From NCBI GenBank assembly GCA_900752115.1, contig CAADUC010000089.1:1-34041 (forward strand): DNA of 34,041 nt, written 5' to 3'. A model generated the notes under the pieces. It had not been told where the DNA came from and made no database searches. It saw nothing but the letters and a program-made list of their open reading frames with translations. The position numbers were made by a program, and so were the translations under genes. Shown in pieces: positions 15,082 to 23,004 of the stretch; the stretch's first letter is position 1; each line of letters opens with the position of its first letter. The DNA is from Clostridia bacterium. Its GTDB lineage: Bacteria; Bacillota; Clostridia; Oscillospirales; Acutalibacteraceae.

Positions 15082-16419
15082 ATGAGCATACGATTGATAG
15101 CCACGGATTTGGACGGGACACTGCTGAAAAACGATCACCGTACCGTCCCGGAGCGATCGCGCGAGGCGCTGCGTCTCGCGGCGGAGAGCGGCGTGCTGAC
15201 GGCGATCGCCAGCGGGCGTACGGCGGGACTGCTCCGGGACGTGGCCGCGCAGGTGCCGCAGGTCCGGTACGCCGTGATTTCCAACGGCGCCGCCGCGGTG
15301 GATCTGCACACGGGAGAGCGGATTTTCAGCAGGCCGATCCCGTATGAGAAGGTGTGCCGGATGCTTGCCGTGCTGGAGCGTTTTCCGAACGTGGTGGCGG
15401 AGATTTACGCCGACGGCGAGGACTGGGTGAGGGAAAAGGATCGGCCCGTTCTGGCGCAGCGCGCTCTGCAGGCGGGGTTCTGGCGCGATTTTACTCCCGT
15501 GACGCATATTGTGCCTCATGTGGAGGAGGAACTCAAGGGGCGCGAGGTGGAAAAGCTCAGTGTCAGCGATATGCTGCCCGGACAGAAGGAGCAGATTCTG
15601 AAGGCGTTGAACGCCGAACGTGAGCTGGTGGTTTCCTCCTCCATTCCGGACTACATGGAGCTCAATGAGAAGGGGGTGGACAAGGGAGACGGTCTTTCGC
15701 GCCTTTGCGCCGCTCTCGGGATCCGGCCCGGGGAGACGATGGCGCTCGGCGACGGCGACAACGATTTCGAGCTGATGGATTGGGCCGGATTCTCCGTTGC
15801 CATGTGCAGCGGTCTGGAGGCGACAAAAGCGCGGGCACGCTATGAGTCCTTCCTGTCCAACGAGGAGGGCGGCGTCGGGGACGCGATCGAGCGCTTTGTG
15901 CTCCGCCCGGACCTTCTCCCCGAGGACGACGCCCCGCTTGCTCTGGCGATGGCGGAGTATGAGTCCGGCTGCCCGGAGCGTATCCATCATTTCACGAAGG
16001 TTGCCGCTTACGCGGAGCTCATCGCCCGTGCGGAGGGCTTCCCGGAGCGGACGCGCCGTCTGGCGTACATCGCCGGCCTTGTCCACGATATCGGTATCCG
16101 TCCTGCCCTTGAAAAATACGGTTCCTGTGCGGGCCCGTACCAGGAACGGGAAGGGGTGGCCCCGGCGCGCCGTTTGCTGTCGCGCCTCGGCTACGGTGTG
16201 GAGGCTGTCGAGCGTGCGGCTTTCCTTGTCTCCCGCCACCACACCTATGCGGCCGTTGACGGTGATGACTTCCAGGCTCTGGTGGAAGCCGACTTTCTTG
16301 TCAATATGGATGAGAACCATATGACCCGCGCGCAGATCGAAGCCGCGGGACGCTCCTTCTTCCGCACAAAAACGGGGCTGCGCCTGCTCTCTCTTCTCAC
16401 GCCGGAAACGGGGGCTTGA
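15082..16419 (+). CDS. HAD-IIB (Cof-type) phosphatase fused to a C-terminal HD phosphohydrolase domain
   Basis: This is a 445-residue two-domain protein. Residues 1 to about 275 form a Cof-type HAD hydrolase: motif I DLDGT with Asp9 and Asp11, motif II IASGR, a C2 cap, and motif IV GDGDND (residues 223-228). Residues about 290-440 form an HD domain: HH at 302-303, the HD pair in VHDIG (335-336), HH in SRHHTY (386-387) and an acidic EADFLVN. All metal ligands expected for both domains seem present. Cof proteins dephosphorylate sugar phosphates, cofactors or nucleotides; HD domains hydrolyse phosphoesters of nucleotides. The stand-alone HD domain of this type occurs in Clostridia; the fusion suggests two successive dephosphorylations or regulation of one site by the other. 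The start has GGAGG upstream. Confidence 0.9.
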   Translation: MSIRLIATDLDGTLLKNDHRTVPERSREALRLAAESGVLTAIASGRTAGLLRDVAAQVPQVRYAVISNGAAAVDLHTGERIFSRPIPYEKVCRMLAVLERFPNVVAEIYADGEDWVREKDRPVLAQRALQAGFWRDFTPVTHIVPHVEEELKGREVEKLSVSDMLPGQKEQILKALNAERELVVSSSIPDYMELNEKGVDKGDGLSRLCAALGIRPGETMALGDGDNDFELMDWAGFSVAMCSGLEATKARARYESFLSNEEGGVGDAIERFVLRPDLLPEDDAPLALAMAEYESGCPERIHHFTKVAAYAELIARAEGFPERTRRLAYIAGLVHDIGIRPALEKYGSCAGPYQEREGVAPARRLLSRLGYGVEAVERAAFLVSRHHTYAAVDGDDFQALVEADFLVNMDENHMTRAQIEAAGRSFFRTKTGLRLLSLLTPETGA

Positions 16420-16444
16420 CAAACGGGAACCGGTGGGCCATACT
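16416..16444 (+). promoter_or_regulatory. Promoter of the yccF-dehydrogenase-WYL unit, overlapping the previous stop codon
   Basis: A consensus TTGACA (16416-16421) is followed after 17 bases by CATACT (16439-16444). The TGA stop of the HAD-HD gene (16417-16419) lies inside the -35 box, the same arrangement as at pncB/rnpB. Confidence 0.55.
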
Positions 16445-16581
16445 GAAAAAAACGCGAACGCAGCGGCCCGCGCGGCTGCTGAAGATCTTCGGGCTGCGCG
16501 GCGCAGGACCGTCCGAAAGGGAGCCGGAAAAACGGAAACTGCACTCGGAATGGTCCTTTCGATGAGAAGGAGGGAACGCAA

Positions 16582-16947
16582 ATGGGCTGTATTGGAAATG
16601 TACTTTGGTTTTTGCTGGGAGGCTTTGTACTCGGCCTTTCGTGGTGTCTCGCGGGTGTGCTGTGGTGCGTTACTATTGTGGGCATTCCGGTGGGGATGCA
16701 GTGCTTCAAGCTCGCGGGGCTGTCCTTTTTTCCGTTCGGAAAGGATGTCCGCTACGGCGGAGGAGCCGTTTCCTTCCTGCTCAACTTGATTTGGCTGATT
16801 GTCAGCGGGATTCCGCTTGCGATTGTCGCCGCAGGCTGCGGGCTGCTGTTCTGTGTCACGATCCTCGGCATCCCCTTTGGCCTGCAGTGCTTTAAGCTCG
16901 CGAAGCTGGCCCTGATGCCTTTCGGCGCGGAGGTGGTAACCGTATGA
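16582..16947 (+). CDS. yccF: YccF-family inner membrane protein
   Basis: This 121-residue protein is made of two copies of the YccF domain. The halves repeat the same pattern, VTIVGIPVGMQCFKLAGLSFFPFG and VTILGIPFGLQCFKLAKLALMPFG (described by their GIPxGxQCFKLA core), each preceded by hydrophobic helices. It is a small polytopic membrane protein of unknown function, widespread in bacteria. AAGGAGGG precedes the ATG. The stop overlaps the dehydrogenase start as ATGA, so the two are translationally coupled. Confidence 0.88.
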   Translation: MGCIGNVLWFLLGGFVLGLSWCLAGVLWCVTIVGIPVGMQCFKLAGLSFFPFGKDVRYGGGAVSFLLNLIWLIVSGIPLAIVAAGCGLLFCVTILGIPFGLQCFKLAKLALMPFGAEVVTV

Positions 16948-18005
16948 AAAAGGAAACGATGAAGGCTCTTGTCCGCTGTGCGGATGGGACGGCGAAGCTG
17001 ACGGATCGCCCTGTCCCAAGGCTGGCGGATCCGCGCGACGCCATTGTCCGCGTGACGCTCTCGACCATCTGCACGAGCGATCTGCACATTCTGCATGGGG
17101 CCGTGCCGCGCGCAAACCCGGATATTGTGCTGGGCCACGAATTTGTCGGCGTGGTGGAGGAGGCGGGGGAGGCCGTGCGCTCCCTCCGTCCCGGCGACCG
17201 CGTCGCGGCCAACTGCATCACCTTCTGCGGCGACTGCTGGTTCTGCCGCCGCGGCTATATCAACAACTGTGAGCGGGGAGGCTGGGAGCTTGGCTGCCGC
17301 ATCGACGGATGCCAGGCGGAGTATGTCCGCGTGCCGTTTGCCGATACGGGGCTTACGCGCATTCCGGATACGGTGACGGATGAGAACGCTCTCTTCCTCG
17401 GCGATATTCTTTCCAGCGGCTACTTCGGAGCTGAGCTGTGCGCGCTCACGCCGGGCGACAGCGTGGCGGTGATCGGCGCTGGTCCGGTCGGCCTGTGCGC
17501 GATGGCCTGCGCCCGTCTCTTCGGCGCGGGACGTGTGATAGCTCTTGACGTCGATCCGGAGCGTCTGCGCCGGGCCGCGGACCTCGGACTCGCGGACTGC
17601 ACCGTCGATCCGCACGCACAGGACGCGGAGGAGGCCGTACGCGCGCTGACGCAGGGACGCGGGGCGGACGGCGTTGTGGAGGCCGCCGGAGGGGCGGACA
17701 GCTTTGAGACGGCATGGCGCATCGCGAGGCCGAACGCGGTTGTGGCTCTCGTCGCGATGTACGAGAGCGATCAGACGTTCCCGCTGCCTTCGATGTACGG
17801 CAAAAATCTCATTTTCAAGACGGGCGGCGTGGACGCCGTCCATTGCGGCCGCCTGATGAGCCTGATTGAGGCGGGGCGGCTGAACACCGATTTCCTGATT
17901 ACCCACCGGGCTCCGCTCAACCGCATTCTTGAGGGCTACCGCGTGTTCGGCGAGCGCCTCGACGGCTGCCTGAAATGGGCCGTAACGCCGTGGGAGGAGG
18001 AATGA
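16944..18005 (+). CDS. Zinc-dependent medium-chain alcohol dehydrogenase
   Basis: This is a 353-residue member of the MDR superfamily. The catalytic zinc ligands are in ICTSDLHILHG (Cys) and GHEFVGVVEEAG (His-Glu). The structural zinc cluster is CGDCWFCRRGYINNC. The cofactor domain has VAVIGAGPVGLCAM with LDVDPERL, where the aspartate after the second strand favours NAD over NADP. Such enzymes oxidise secondary alcohols or polyols, or act as threonine/sorbitol dehydrogenases. GILSS-like substrate loops do not settle which. It sits in one unit with yccF and a WYL regulator. Confidence 0.9.
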   Translation: MKKETMKALVRCADGTAKLTDRPVPRLADPRDAIVRVTLSTICTSDLHILHGAVPRANPDIVLGHEFVGVVEEAGEAVRSLRPGDRVAANCITFCGDCWFCRRGYINNCERGGWELGCRIDGCQAEYVRVPFADTGLTRIPDTVTDENALFLGDILSSGYFGAELCALTPGDSVAVIGAGPVGLCAMACARLFGAGRVIALDVDPERLRRAADLGLADCTVDPHAQDAEEAVRALTQGRGADGVVEAAGGADSFETAWRIARPNAVVALVAMYESDQTFPLPSMYGKNLIFKTGGVDAVHCGRLMSLIEAGRLNTDFLITHRAPLNRILEGYRVFGERLDGCLKWAVTPWEEE

Positions 18006-18009
18006 TCCG

Positions 18010-19038
18010 ATGCCGCGCGGAAAAAATCAGAAGCTTAAGCTGCTTGTCCTTCTGCGCTTTCTGCGGTCGGAGAGCGACGAGCAGCATCCCGTCGCGATGA
18101 AGGAGCTGCTTGCCGAGCTGGCACGCGCGGGGATCCAAGCGGAACGCAAGAGCATTTATGACGATCTGGAAACGCTGCGTGATTTCGGTTTCGATATTGT
18201 GCAGGCTACGCCCGCACGGCGCGGGTATTTTCTCGGCGAGCGTGAGTTCGAGCTGGCGGAGCTCAAGCTTCTCGTCGACGCGGTACAGTCGTCCCGCTTC
18301 CTGACGACGGGCAAGTCGCGCGCTTTGATTGGGAAAATGGAGTCGATGGCAAGCCGCTGGCAGGCGGGCGAGCTTCGCCGCCAGGTGAATGTGGCCGATC
18401 GTGTCAAGACGATGAACGAAAGCGTCTACTATAACATTGATACGGTTCATGCGGCGATTGCCGGAGAAAAGCGCATTTCCTTTCTTTACAACGAATGGAC
18501 GATCGAGCGGGAGGGCGGCTTGCGCTGTGTCAGACGCCGCCGCCGGGAAGGCCGCCGGTACCAGGTCAGCCCGTGGGAGCTGATCTGGGATAACCAGTTT
18601 TATTATCTGGTCGCCTTCGACGGGGAAGCGAGCCGCATCAAGCACTACCGTGTGGATAAAATGGAGCGTCTGGCTGTCGTTGACAAGCCGCGGGAAGGCA
18701 AGCAGGCGTTTCGCGATCTGGATCTGACCCGGTATTCCCGTTCGGTTTTCGGCATGTACGGCGGTGAGCTGCGTCATGTCTGCCTGCGGTTTTCGGATGC
18801 GCTGGCCGGGGCTGTCGTTGATCGCTTCGGCAGCGGGCTGACCTTTCATGACGCGGGCGGCGGCGCTTTCCAGGTGACGGTTCCCGTCGCGATCAGTCCG
18901 CAGTTTTTCGGATGGATGGCGGGGTTCGGCAGTAAGGCGCAGATCCTTGCGCCGGAGGCCGTTGCGCAGGAGTACCGCCGGTGGCTTTCGGAAACGCTGG
19001 AGGCGATGGAGGGCGTCGTTTTGCCGCCTGAAACATAA
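18010..19038 (+). CDS. WYL-domain transcriptional regulator
   Basis: This is a 342-residue protein. The N-terminus (about residues 1-60) has a winged helix-turn-helix with LKLLVLLRFLRSES and RKSIYDDLETLRDFGFDI. The central WYL domain (about 140-235) carries YQVSPWELIWDNQFYYLVAF and a following IKHYRVDKM, the residues that bind ligand (nucleic acid or small molecule) in this family. A WCX-like C-terminal extension completes it. Its ribosome binding site (GAGGAGG) lies inside the end of the dehydrogenase gene and only four bases separate the two genes. It may regulate this unit; autoregulation is common for the family but not shown here. Confidence 0.9.
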   Translation: MPRGKNQKLKLLVLLRFLRSESDEQHPVAMKELLAELARAGIQAERKSIYDDLETLRDFGFDIVQATPARRGYFLGEREFELAELKLLVDAVQSSRFLTTGKSRALIGKMESMASRWQAGELRRQVNVADRVKTMNESVYYNIDTVHAAIAGEKRISFLYNEWTIEREGGLRCVRRRRREGRRYQVSPWELIWDNQFYYLVAFDGEASRIKHYRVDKMERLAVVDKPREGKQAFRDLDLTRYSRSVFGMYGGELRHVCLRFSDALAGAVVDRFGSGLTFHDAGGGAFQVTVPVAISPQFFGWMAGFGSKAQILAPEAVAQEYRRWLSETLEAMEGVVLPPET

Positions 19039-19077
19039 GAGCGCCCCATGCAAGTCTCATAGCATACAAACAAAAAG

Positions 19078-19136
19078 AAACGCTCCCTTTTGGGAATCGG
19101 CGCGCCGCGCCGGATTTCCGCAAAGGGAGCGTTTTT
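19078..19136. terminator. Bidirectional terminator between the WYL gene and the small-protein operon
   Basis: AAACGCTCCCTTT (19078-19090) pairs with AAAGGGAGCGTTT (19122-19134), with a further GC-rich inner stem. It is followed by TTTTTG on + and by TTTCTTTTTG on -. Confidence 0.88.
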
Positions 19137-19190
19137 GTCTGTGGTTTCGCCGCAGTCCGGAGCAGGCAGCCGCCGTGCAGACAGCCGCTG

Positions 19191-19388
19191 TTATGGCTGC
19201 CGGGAAAACCGGCGCATCGGCGCGGGGTTTCCGCCCCGGACGAACTCGGGAAAGAAGGAGTCGGGATTCTCCTTGAATTGCTCAAGAAGCGTCTTTTCCG
19301 GCTGCGGTTCGGCGGGCTTTGCACGCCACATCCAGCCGGGGACCGGATTTTCCTCCGGGTTTCCGCAATGATAGACCTTCATTTTCAC
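19191..19388 (-). CDS. Unrecognised 65-residue protein with a GGNPxP motif, partner of the Nif11-like gene
   Basis: This small ORF has an excellent ribosome binding site (GGAGGTGA, nine bases before the GTG start at 19388; an ATG at 19382 is a second choice). It starts 22 bases after the Nif11-like stop and ends before a shared terminator, so it should be expressed. The protein is hydrophilic and proline-rich (PEENPVPGWMWRAKPAEP) with one cysteine, a central acidic/basic helix (EKTLLEQFKENPDSFF) and a basic tail GGNPAPMRRFSRQP. It has no signal peptide or membrane helix. The GGNPxPxxxF in its tail also occurs in the upstream protein. I do not recognise the family. Confidence 0.6.
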   Translation of the reverse strand: MKMKVYHCGNPEENPVPGWMWRAKPAEPQPEKTLLEQFKENPDSFFPEFVRGGNPAPMRRFSRQP

Positions 19389-19410
19389 GGAGCTTCACCT
19401 CCGCTCCATA

Positions 19411-19710
19411 CTATTCGGCAGGGAGGCTGCTCTGTTCCAGTTCGCAGAGGAAAAATTCGAGTGTGTCGTCAAAAGAGTCATACGGGCGGGGATTGCCGCC
19501 GTTCGTGCTCTTGCATTGGTTGTCGCTGTATTCCTGCCCCGCGGCAAAGAGGTCGCCGAGGTAGATCGCATAGCCCAGCGACTGGGCGAGGCGGCAGAAC
19601 GCGTCCATCGGATCGGCCGCATGGTGGGTGGCGAGCAGCTGCCGGCGCAGAGAGCCGTCCTCCCGGGCGGCGGCAAGCAGCCGGTCAAGTTCCTGAAAAA
19701 GCGGATTCAT
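19411..19710 (-). CDS. Nif11-like 99-residue protein (possible RiPP-precursor-type leader)
   Basis: The start at 19710 is chosen because AGAAGGAAGG lies eight bases upstream; in-frame ATGs further up lie in the GNAT remnant's reading region. Residues about 1-55 (FQELDRLLAAAREDGSLRRQ then FCRLAQSLGYAIYLGDLFAAG) follow the Nif11/nitrile-hydratase-like leader pattern: a short helix, acidic Asp-x-x-Leu, and Gly-Tyr-x-Ile ahead of an Asp-Leu helix. After STNGG comes a 27-residue tail, NPRPYDSFDDTLEFFLCELE and a few more residues. Nif11-type leaders can guide ribosomal peptide natural products (N-terminal leader, GG cleavage, then core). No radical SAM, lanthionine or peptidase gene is near, so the function is open. 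It lies in one - strand unit with DUF308, the GNAT remnant and the 65-residue protein. Confidence 0.6.
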   Translation of the reverse strand: MNPLFQELDRLLAAAREDGSLRRQLLATHHAADPMDAFCRLAQSLGYAIYLGDLFAAGQEYSDNQCKSTNGGNPRPYDSFDDTLEFFLCELEQSSLPAE

Positions 19711-19727
19711 ATGCATTGCCTTCCTTC

Positions 19728-19937
19728 TCATAGGATTTTCTGGTAAGCGAGCCGTTCGGGGTCCGGCTCCGGCGAGGAGCACAGACGGATTACGCCGCAC
19801 AGGCGAAAGCCTGCCCTTTCCAGCAGTGCGCGCATCGGCGCGTTTCCGCGATGGGTGTCGGCCCGCAGACGTTCCCGGGCGTCCTCCAGCATGCGTTCCA
19901 GCTGCGGCAGCTCATTTTCCCGGGCCGGACGCAGCCC
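19728..19937 (-). pseudogene. GNAT acetyltransferase remnant with an internal deletion
   Basis: The frame begins like a GNAT N-terminus, GLRPARENELPQLERMLEDA then RERLRAD. It jumps directly to the GNAT C-terminus, DTHRGNAPMRALLERAGF, CGVIRLCSS and ERLAYQKIL. Intact members of this family have roughly 90 residues between these parts, including the acetyl-CoA-binding loop, which is absent. The join falls at LRAD, which normally occurs in both places (ARERLRADG and the strand before DTHxxN), so a deletion between short repeats is likely. The reading frame is still open (an upstream ATG exists at 19982, inside the DUF308 gene, without a ribosome binding site), and the tail carries the Nif11-like gene's ribosome binding site. 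It cannot be an active acetyltransferase. Confidence 0.75.
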
Positions 19938-19950
19938 CGGGACCGGGCGC

Positions 19951-20520
19951 TCAGCGCCGGTCGATGTCGCCGTTGTCTTCATAGTAGTCGTGGATCCGGC
20001 GTTCGAACACGGGCAGAGCGGCCAAATTCTCCGCCCCTTCCAGCGTGATCGATACGCCGATGAAGCGGGTGAGCACCATTGCGCTTTGGAACGGCTGACA
20101 CAGCAGCACAATGCCAAGTACGAGAGATATGCCCGCCATCAGCAGGGATACGAGCCACATCTGCGCGCCGACGCGCCGCAGGTCGAGCGCGGTCTGAATC
20201 TTTCCCGCGCAGCCTCCCAGGAGCATCAGTCCGAAAACGAACGGCAGGAAGGAAATCACGGTGTCCATGCGCACGATGAGGAAAGTTCCCGCCGCGAGGA
20301 GGACGAGGCCCACGGAGAGATCCCTGCGGAGCATTGTTTCGTACCGGTCGCGGAAAAAGTAGCGTGCGGCCCGCAGCAGCCCGGCAACAGCCAGGACACC
20401 GCCGAAGGCGCAGCAGATAATGCGTGAGGAGAGCTCAGGCCAGCCGAGCAGAATCACGCCGAGGGCGACGTAAAAGAGGGAGATCAAAGTAAAGTCCGAT
20501 AAAACGCGGTTCTTTTTCAT
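19951..20520 (-). CDS. DUF308 (HdeD-like) membrane protein
   Basis: This 189-residue protein is mostly hydrophobic, with about six membrane helices. A first helix near LISLFYVALGVILLGW and the repeated helix-loop-helix pattern, with FRDRYE and KIQTALDLRR between pairs, match DUF308/HdeD proteins, whose function is unknown. The tail, FERRIHDYYEDNGDIDRR, is highly charged. It is the first gene of the - strand unit that continues into the GNAT remnant. Upstream on the - strand, TTGACG (20608-20613) lacks a well-placed -10 box. Confidence 0.75.
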   Translation of the reverse strand: MKKNRVLSDFTLISLFYVALGVILLGWPELSSRIICCAFGGVLAVAGLLRAARYFFRDRYETMLRRDLSVGLVLLAAGTFLIVRMDTVISFLPFVFGLMLLGGCAGKIQTALDLRRVGAQMWLVSLLMAGISLVLGIVLLCQPFQSAMVLTRFIGVSITLEGAENLAALPVFERRIHDYYEDNGDIDRR

Positions 20521-20644
20521 CCTAACACTTCCATTTCCTGCAAATCACCCGCAAAAGCGGGGTTTTTCCTCTTCTTGATGGTATCATGTTTGAGGCAAAA
20601 AGAAAAGCGTCAAATGCAAATTGCGGGAAAAAGTGCGGCGAAGC

Positions 20645-20673
20645 TTGACAAGGCAGGGGGAAAGGGGTAAGGT
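20645..20673 (+). promoter_or_regulatory. Promoter of the MATE exporter gene
   Basis: A consensus TTGACA (20645-20650) is followed after 17 bases by TAAGGT (20668-20673). The leader to the ATG at 20741 would be about 60 bases. Confidence 0.45.
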
Positions 20674-20740
20674 TATTTATATCACCATTTTACGAAAATT
20701 TTACACACGGATCAGCGCTGAAAGGCGGGACGAAAAAGAG

Positions 20741-22096
20741 ATGGAGAAAAGTGAAACGATGATGTTTTCCAATCGGTCGCTCAAACGGCTGATCTGGCCG
20801 CTCGTGGTGGAGCAGCTCCTTGCCGTCACGATCGGTATGACGGATACGGTGATGGTGGCCAGCTGCGGAGAGGCGGCTGTTTCGGGCGTGTCGCTGGTTG
20901 ATTCCATCAATATCCTGCTCATCAACGTGTTCTCGGCCCTCGCGACCGGCGGCGCGATTGTGGCCTCGCAGTATCTGGGCCGCGACGATCTGGAGAACGC
21001 AAATCTGGCGGCGCGTCAGCTTCTGCTCTCCGTCGGTTTTCTGTCCGCGCTGCTGGCGGCGCTTGCCCTCGTCGGCAATGTGAGCATCCTGAATCTCATC
21101 TTCGGCAGTGCTGAGGCAGACGTGATGCAGAACAGCTATACCTATTTTTTCTGGTCGGCGCTGTCTTATCCCTTCCTCGGCATATACAACGGCGGAGCCG
21201 CCCTTTTCCGCGCAATGGGCAACTCGAAGGTGTCCATGCGCACGTCGATCATCATGAACATCCTGAATGTCTGCGGAAACGCGCTTTTGATCTTTGTTTT
21301 TCAGCTCGGCGTGGCGGGCGCGGCGATTTCCACCCTGGTTTCCCGTGCGCTTGGCGCCGTCGTGATGGTCTGGCTCCTTCACTCCAAGCCCCACCAGTCG
21401 GATAAGATTCATCTGACCTCGCTCAACATTTTCCGCCCGGATTGGTCGATGATTAAAAAAATTCTCAATATCGGCGTTCCGAACGGCCTGGAAAACGGCA
21501 TGTTCCAGATTGGCAAGATTCTGGTTCAGGGTCTTATCGCGACGTTCGGCACGGCGGCAATCGCGGCGAACGCCGCCGCCAATTCCATTGCTTCTCTCCC
21601 GCAGATTCCGTCGACCGCCGTCGGTCTTGCCATGGTGACGGTGATCGGGCAGTGCGTCGGCGCGGGAGAATATGAGCAGGCCAAGCGGTATACCCGCCGC
21701 TTGACGATGCTCTCCTATCTGTGCATTACGGTGCTCTCTCTGGCGGAGATGGCCGCCGCCTATCCGCTGGCAGGGCTGTTTAATCTCTCTGCGGAAGCGA
21801 CGCAGATGGCTGTTCAGGTGATTTTGTGGAACGGCGTCTTTACCATCGTCATTTGGCCCGCAAGCTTTACGCTCCCGAACGGCCTGCGCGCTGCCGGCGA
21901 CGTCCGTTTCACCATGGGAATTTCAGTGCTTTCCATGTGGATTTTCCGCATTGGCTTCAGCTATCTGCTTGCCCAGGGACTGCAGCTTGGCCTCATGGGC
22001 GTCTGGTTCGCCATGTTTATTGACTGGTTTGTCCGCGCTGTCCTTTTCATCTGGCGTTTCCTCAGCAACCGTTGGCGCGGCAAGGCCATCCGGTAA
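20741..22096 (+). CDS. MATE-family multidrug exporter
   Basis: This 451-residue transporter has about 12 membrane helices. RLIWPLVVEQLLAVTIGMTDT at the start, ATGGAIVASQYLGRDD in the first half and the matching FGTAAIAANAAANSIASLPQ in the second half show the two pseudo-symmetric MATE bundles (NorM/DinF subfamily, ion-driven export of cationic compounds). The start at 20741 gives the usual short cytoplasmic N-terminus; upstream in-frame starts would add an unlikely basic extension. Its ribosome binding site is weak. The substrate cannot be deduced. It stands alone with its own promoter and terminator. Confidence 0.92.
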   Translation: MEKSETMMFSNRSLKRLIWPLVVEQLLAVTIGMTDTVMVASCGEAAVSGVSLVDSINILLINVFSALATGGAIVASQYLGRDDLENANLAARQLLLSVGFLSALLAALALVGNVSILNLIFGSAEADVMQNSYTYFFWSALSYPFLGIYNGGAALFRAMGNSKVSMRTSIIMNILNVCGNALLIFVFQLGVAGAAISTLVSRALGAVVMVWLLHSKPHQSDKIHLTSLNIFRPDWSMIKKILNIGVPNGLENGMFQIGKILVQGLIATFGTAAIAANAAANSIASLPQIPSTAVGLAMVTVIGQCVGAGEYEQAKRYTRRLTMLSYLCITVLSLAEMAAAYPLAGLFNLSAEATQMAVQVILWNGVFTIVIWPASFTLPNGLRAAGDVRFTMGISVLSMWIFRIGFSYLLAQGLQLGLMGVWFAMFIDWFVRAVLFIWRFLSNRWRGKAIR

Positions 22097-22167
22097 TGCT
22101 TCGGTACAACCGGGCAGACGTGTCAGCGTGACAGAGACCGCGCTTTCTGATATAGGAAACGGAAAAA

Positions 22168-22215
22168 GCCGGCGTCTTTCAGAGCAAAAAGGCTCGAAAG
22201 ACGCCGGTTTTCTGT
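22168..22215. terminator. Terminator between the convergent MATE and methyltransferase genes
   Basis: CCGGCGTCTTTC (22169-22180) and GAAAGACGCCGG (22196-22207) form a perfect stem over GAGC/GCTC inner pairs. TTTTCTGTTTTT follows on +, and CTTTTTCC on the - strand side. Confidence 0.88.
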
Positions 22216-22260
22216 TTTTAACCGTTTTTTCCGTGTACGGATGAAGCGGCTTCCGTCTGC

Positions 22261-23004
22261 TTATGCTTCCTGTTTCTCCGCTGCTGCCCGAACCAGAAGC
22301 ATCATGGGCCGGCGGAGCTCATCCTCCATGCCGGGGAGTTTCCTCATCTCCTGAGAAGGCTGTGCTTCCTCGACGGCCTCCAGACGAAAGCCGGTCCGCA
22401 GCAGTTCCATGAGGATCTGTGTGAGCGTGTGATGCTGCTTGACAACCTCACAGCCCAGGAAATGCGTCCGCCGTTCTCCGGGGAAGAAATAGTTGTCCAC
22501 CGGCCAGTACAGCGGTTTTCCGTCCTCGCCGCAGATCCAGTCCTGCCCCACGCCCGCGGTAAAGACAGGGTGCTCAATGTTGAACAGAAAAATGCCTCCC
22601 GGGGTGAGAGTGCGGTATACATTTTGGAATATTTTGTCTAAATCATACAGATAGTGCAGAGCCAGGTTGGAAACGACAAGATTCCAGGCGTTTTCCGGGT
22701 ATTCGTATTCCTCGATCGAGCATTTGCGATAAGAGATTTCCGGAGCGCTGTTGCGGCGGGCCGCTTCGGCAAGCATGTTTTCGCTCAAATCAATGCCAAG
22801 GATCTGCGAGGCTCCGTGCTGCTGCGCGTACCGGCAGTGCCAGCCGTAGCCGCATCCGAGATCCAGCACCTTTTTCCCCTCAAGGGGTGGGAAGAGCGGT
22901 TCAAGCTGATGCCATTCCCCGGCGGCCTGCAGGCCCTCCCGGCTGCGCGGCATGGCGTTGTACTGTCGGAAAAAGTCTTCCTGATCGTATTGGTTCTGTG
23001 TCAT
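22261..23004 (-). CDS. Class I SAM-dependent methyltransferase
   Basis: This is a 247-residue cytosolic enzyme. Motif I is KKVLDLGCGYGWHCRYA, motif II is ILGIDLSENML (acidic residue binding the SAM ribose) and the NLVVSNLALHYL region follows. It resembles the Ubie/Tam-like small-molecule methyltransferases; the substrate is unknown. AGGAGG lies eight bases before the ATG and is part of a perfect palindrome, GGAGGCCTCC, so the site could be partly closed in the mRNA. A possible promoter on the - strand, CTGACA, 16 bases, TATTTT, lies at about 23120-23147. Confidence 0.88.
   Translation of the reverse strand: MTQNQYDQEDFFRQYNAMPRSREGLQAAGEWHQLEPLFPPLEGKKVLDLGCGYGWHCRYAQQHGASQILGIDLSENMLAEAARRNSAPEISYRKCSIEEYEYPENAWNLVVSNLALHYLYDLDKIFQNVYRTLTPGGIFLFNIEHPVFTAGVGQDWICGEDGKPLYWPVDNYFFPGERRTHFLGCEVVKQHHTLTQILMELLRTGFRLEAVEEAQPSQEMRKLPGMEDELRRPMMLLVRAAAEKQEA

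Noticed and set aside
14998..17115. A 705-codon open frame on the - strand
   Set aside because: It is complementary to the HAD-HD and yccF genes, whose motifs are clear; the antisense protein has none.
20549..20568. A + strand CCCGC-AAAA-GCGGG stem followed by GTTTTT between the DUF308 and MATE genes
   Set aside because: The stem has only five pairs and no + strand gene ends before it. It would at most stop antisense transcription.
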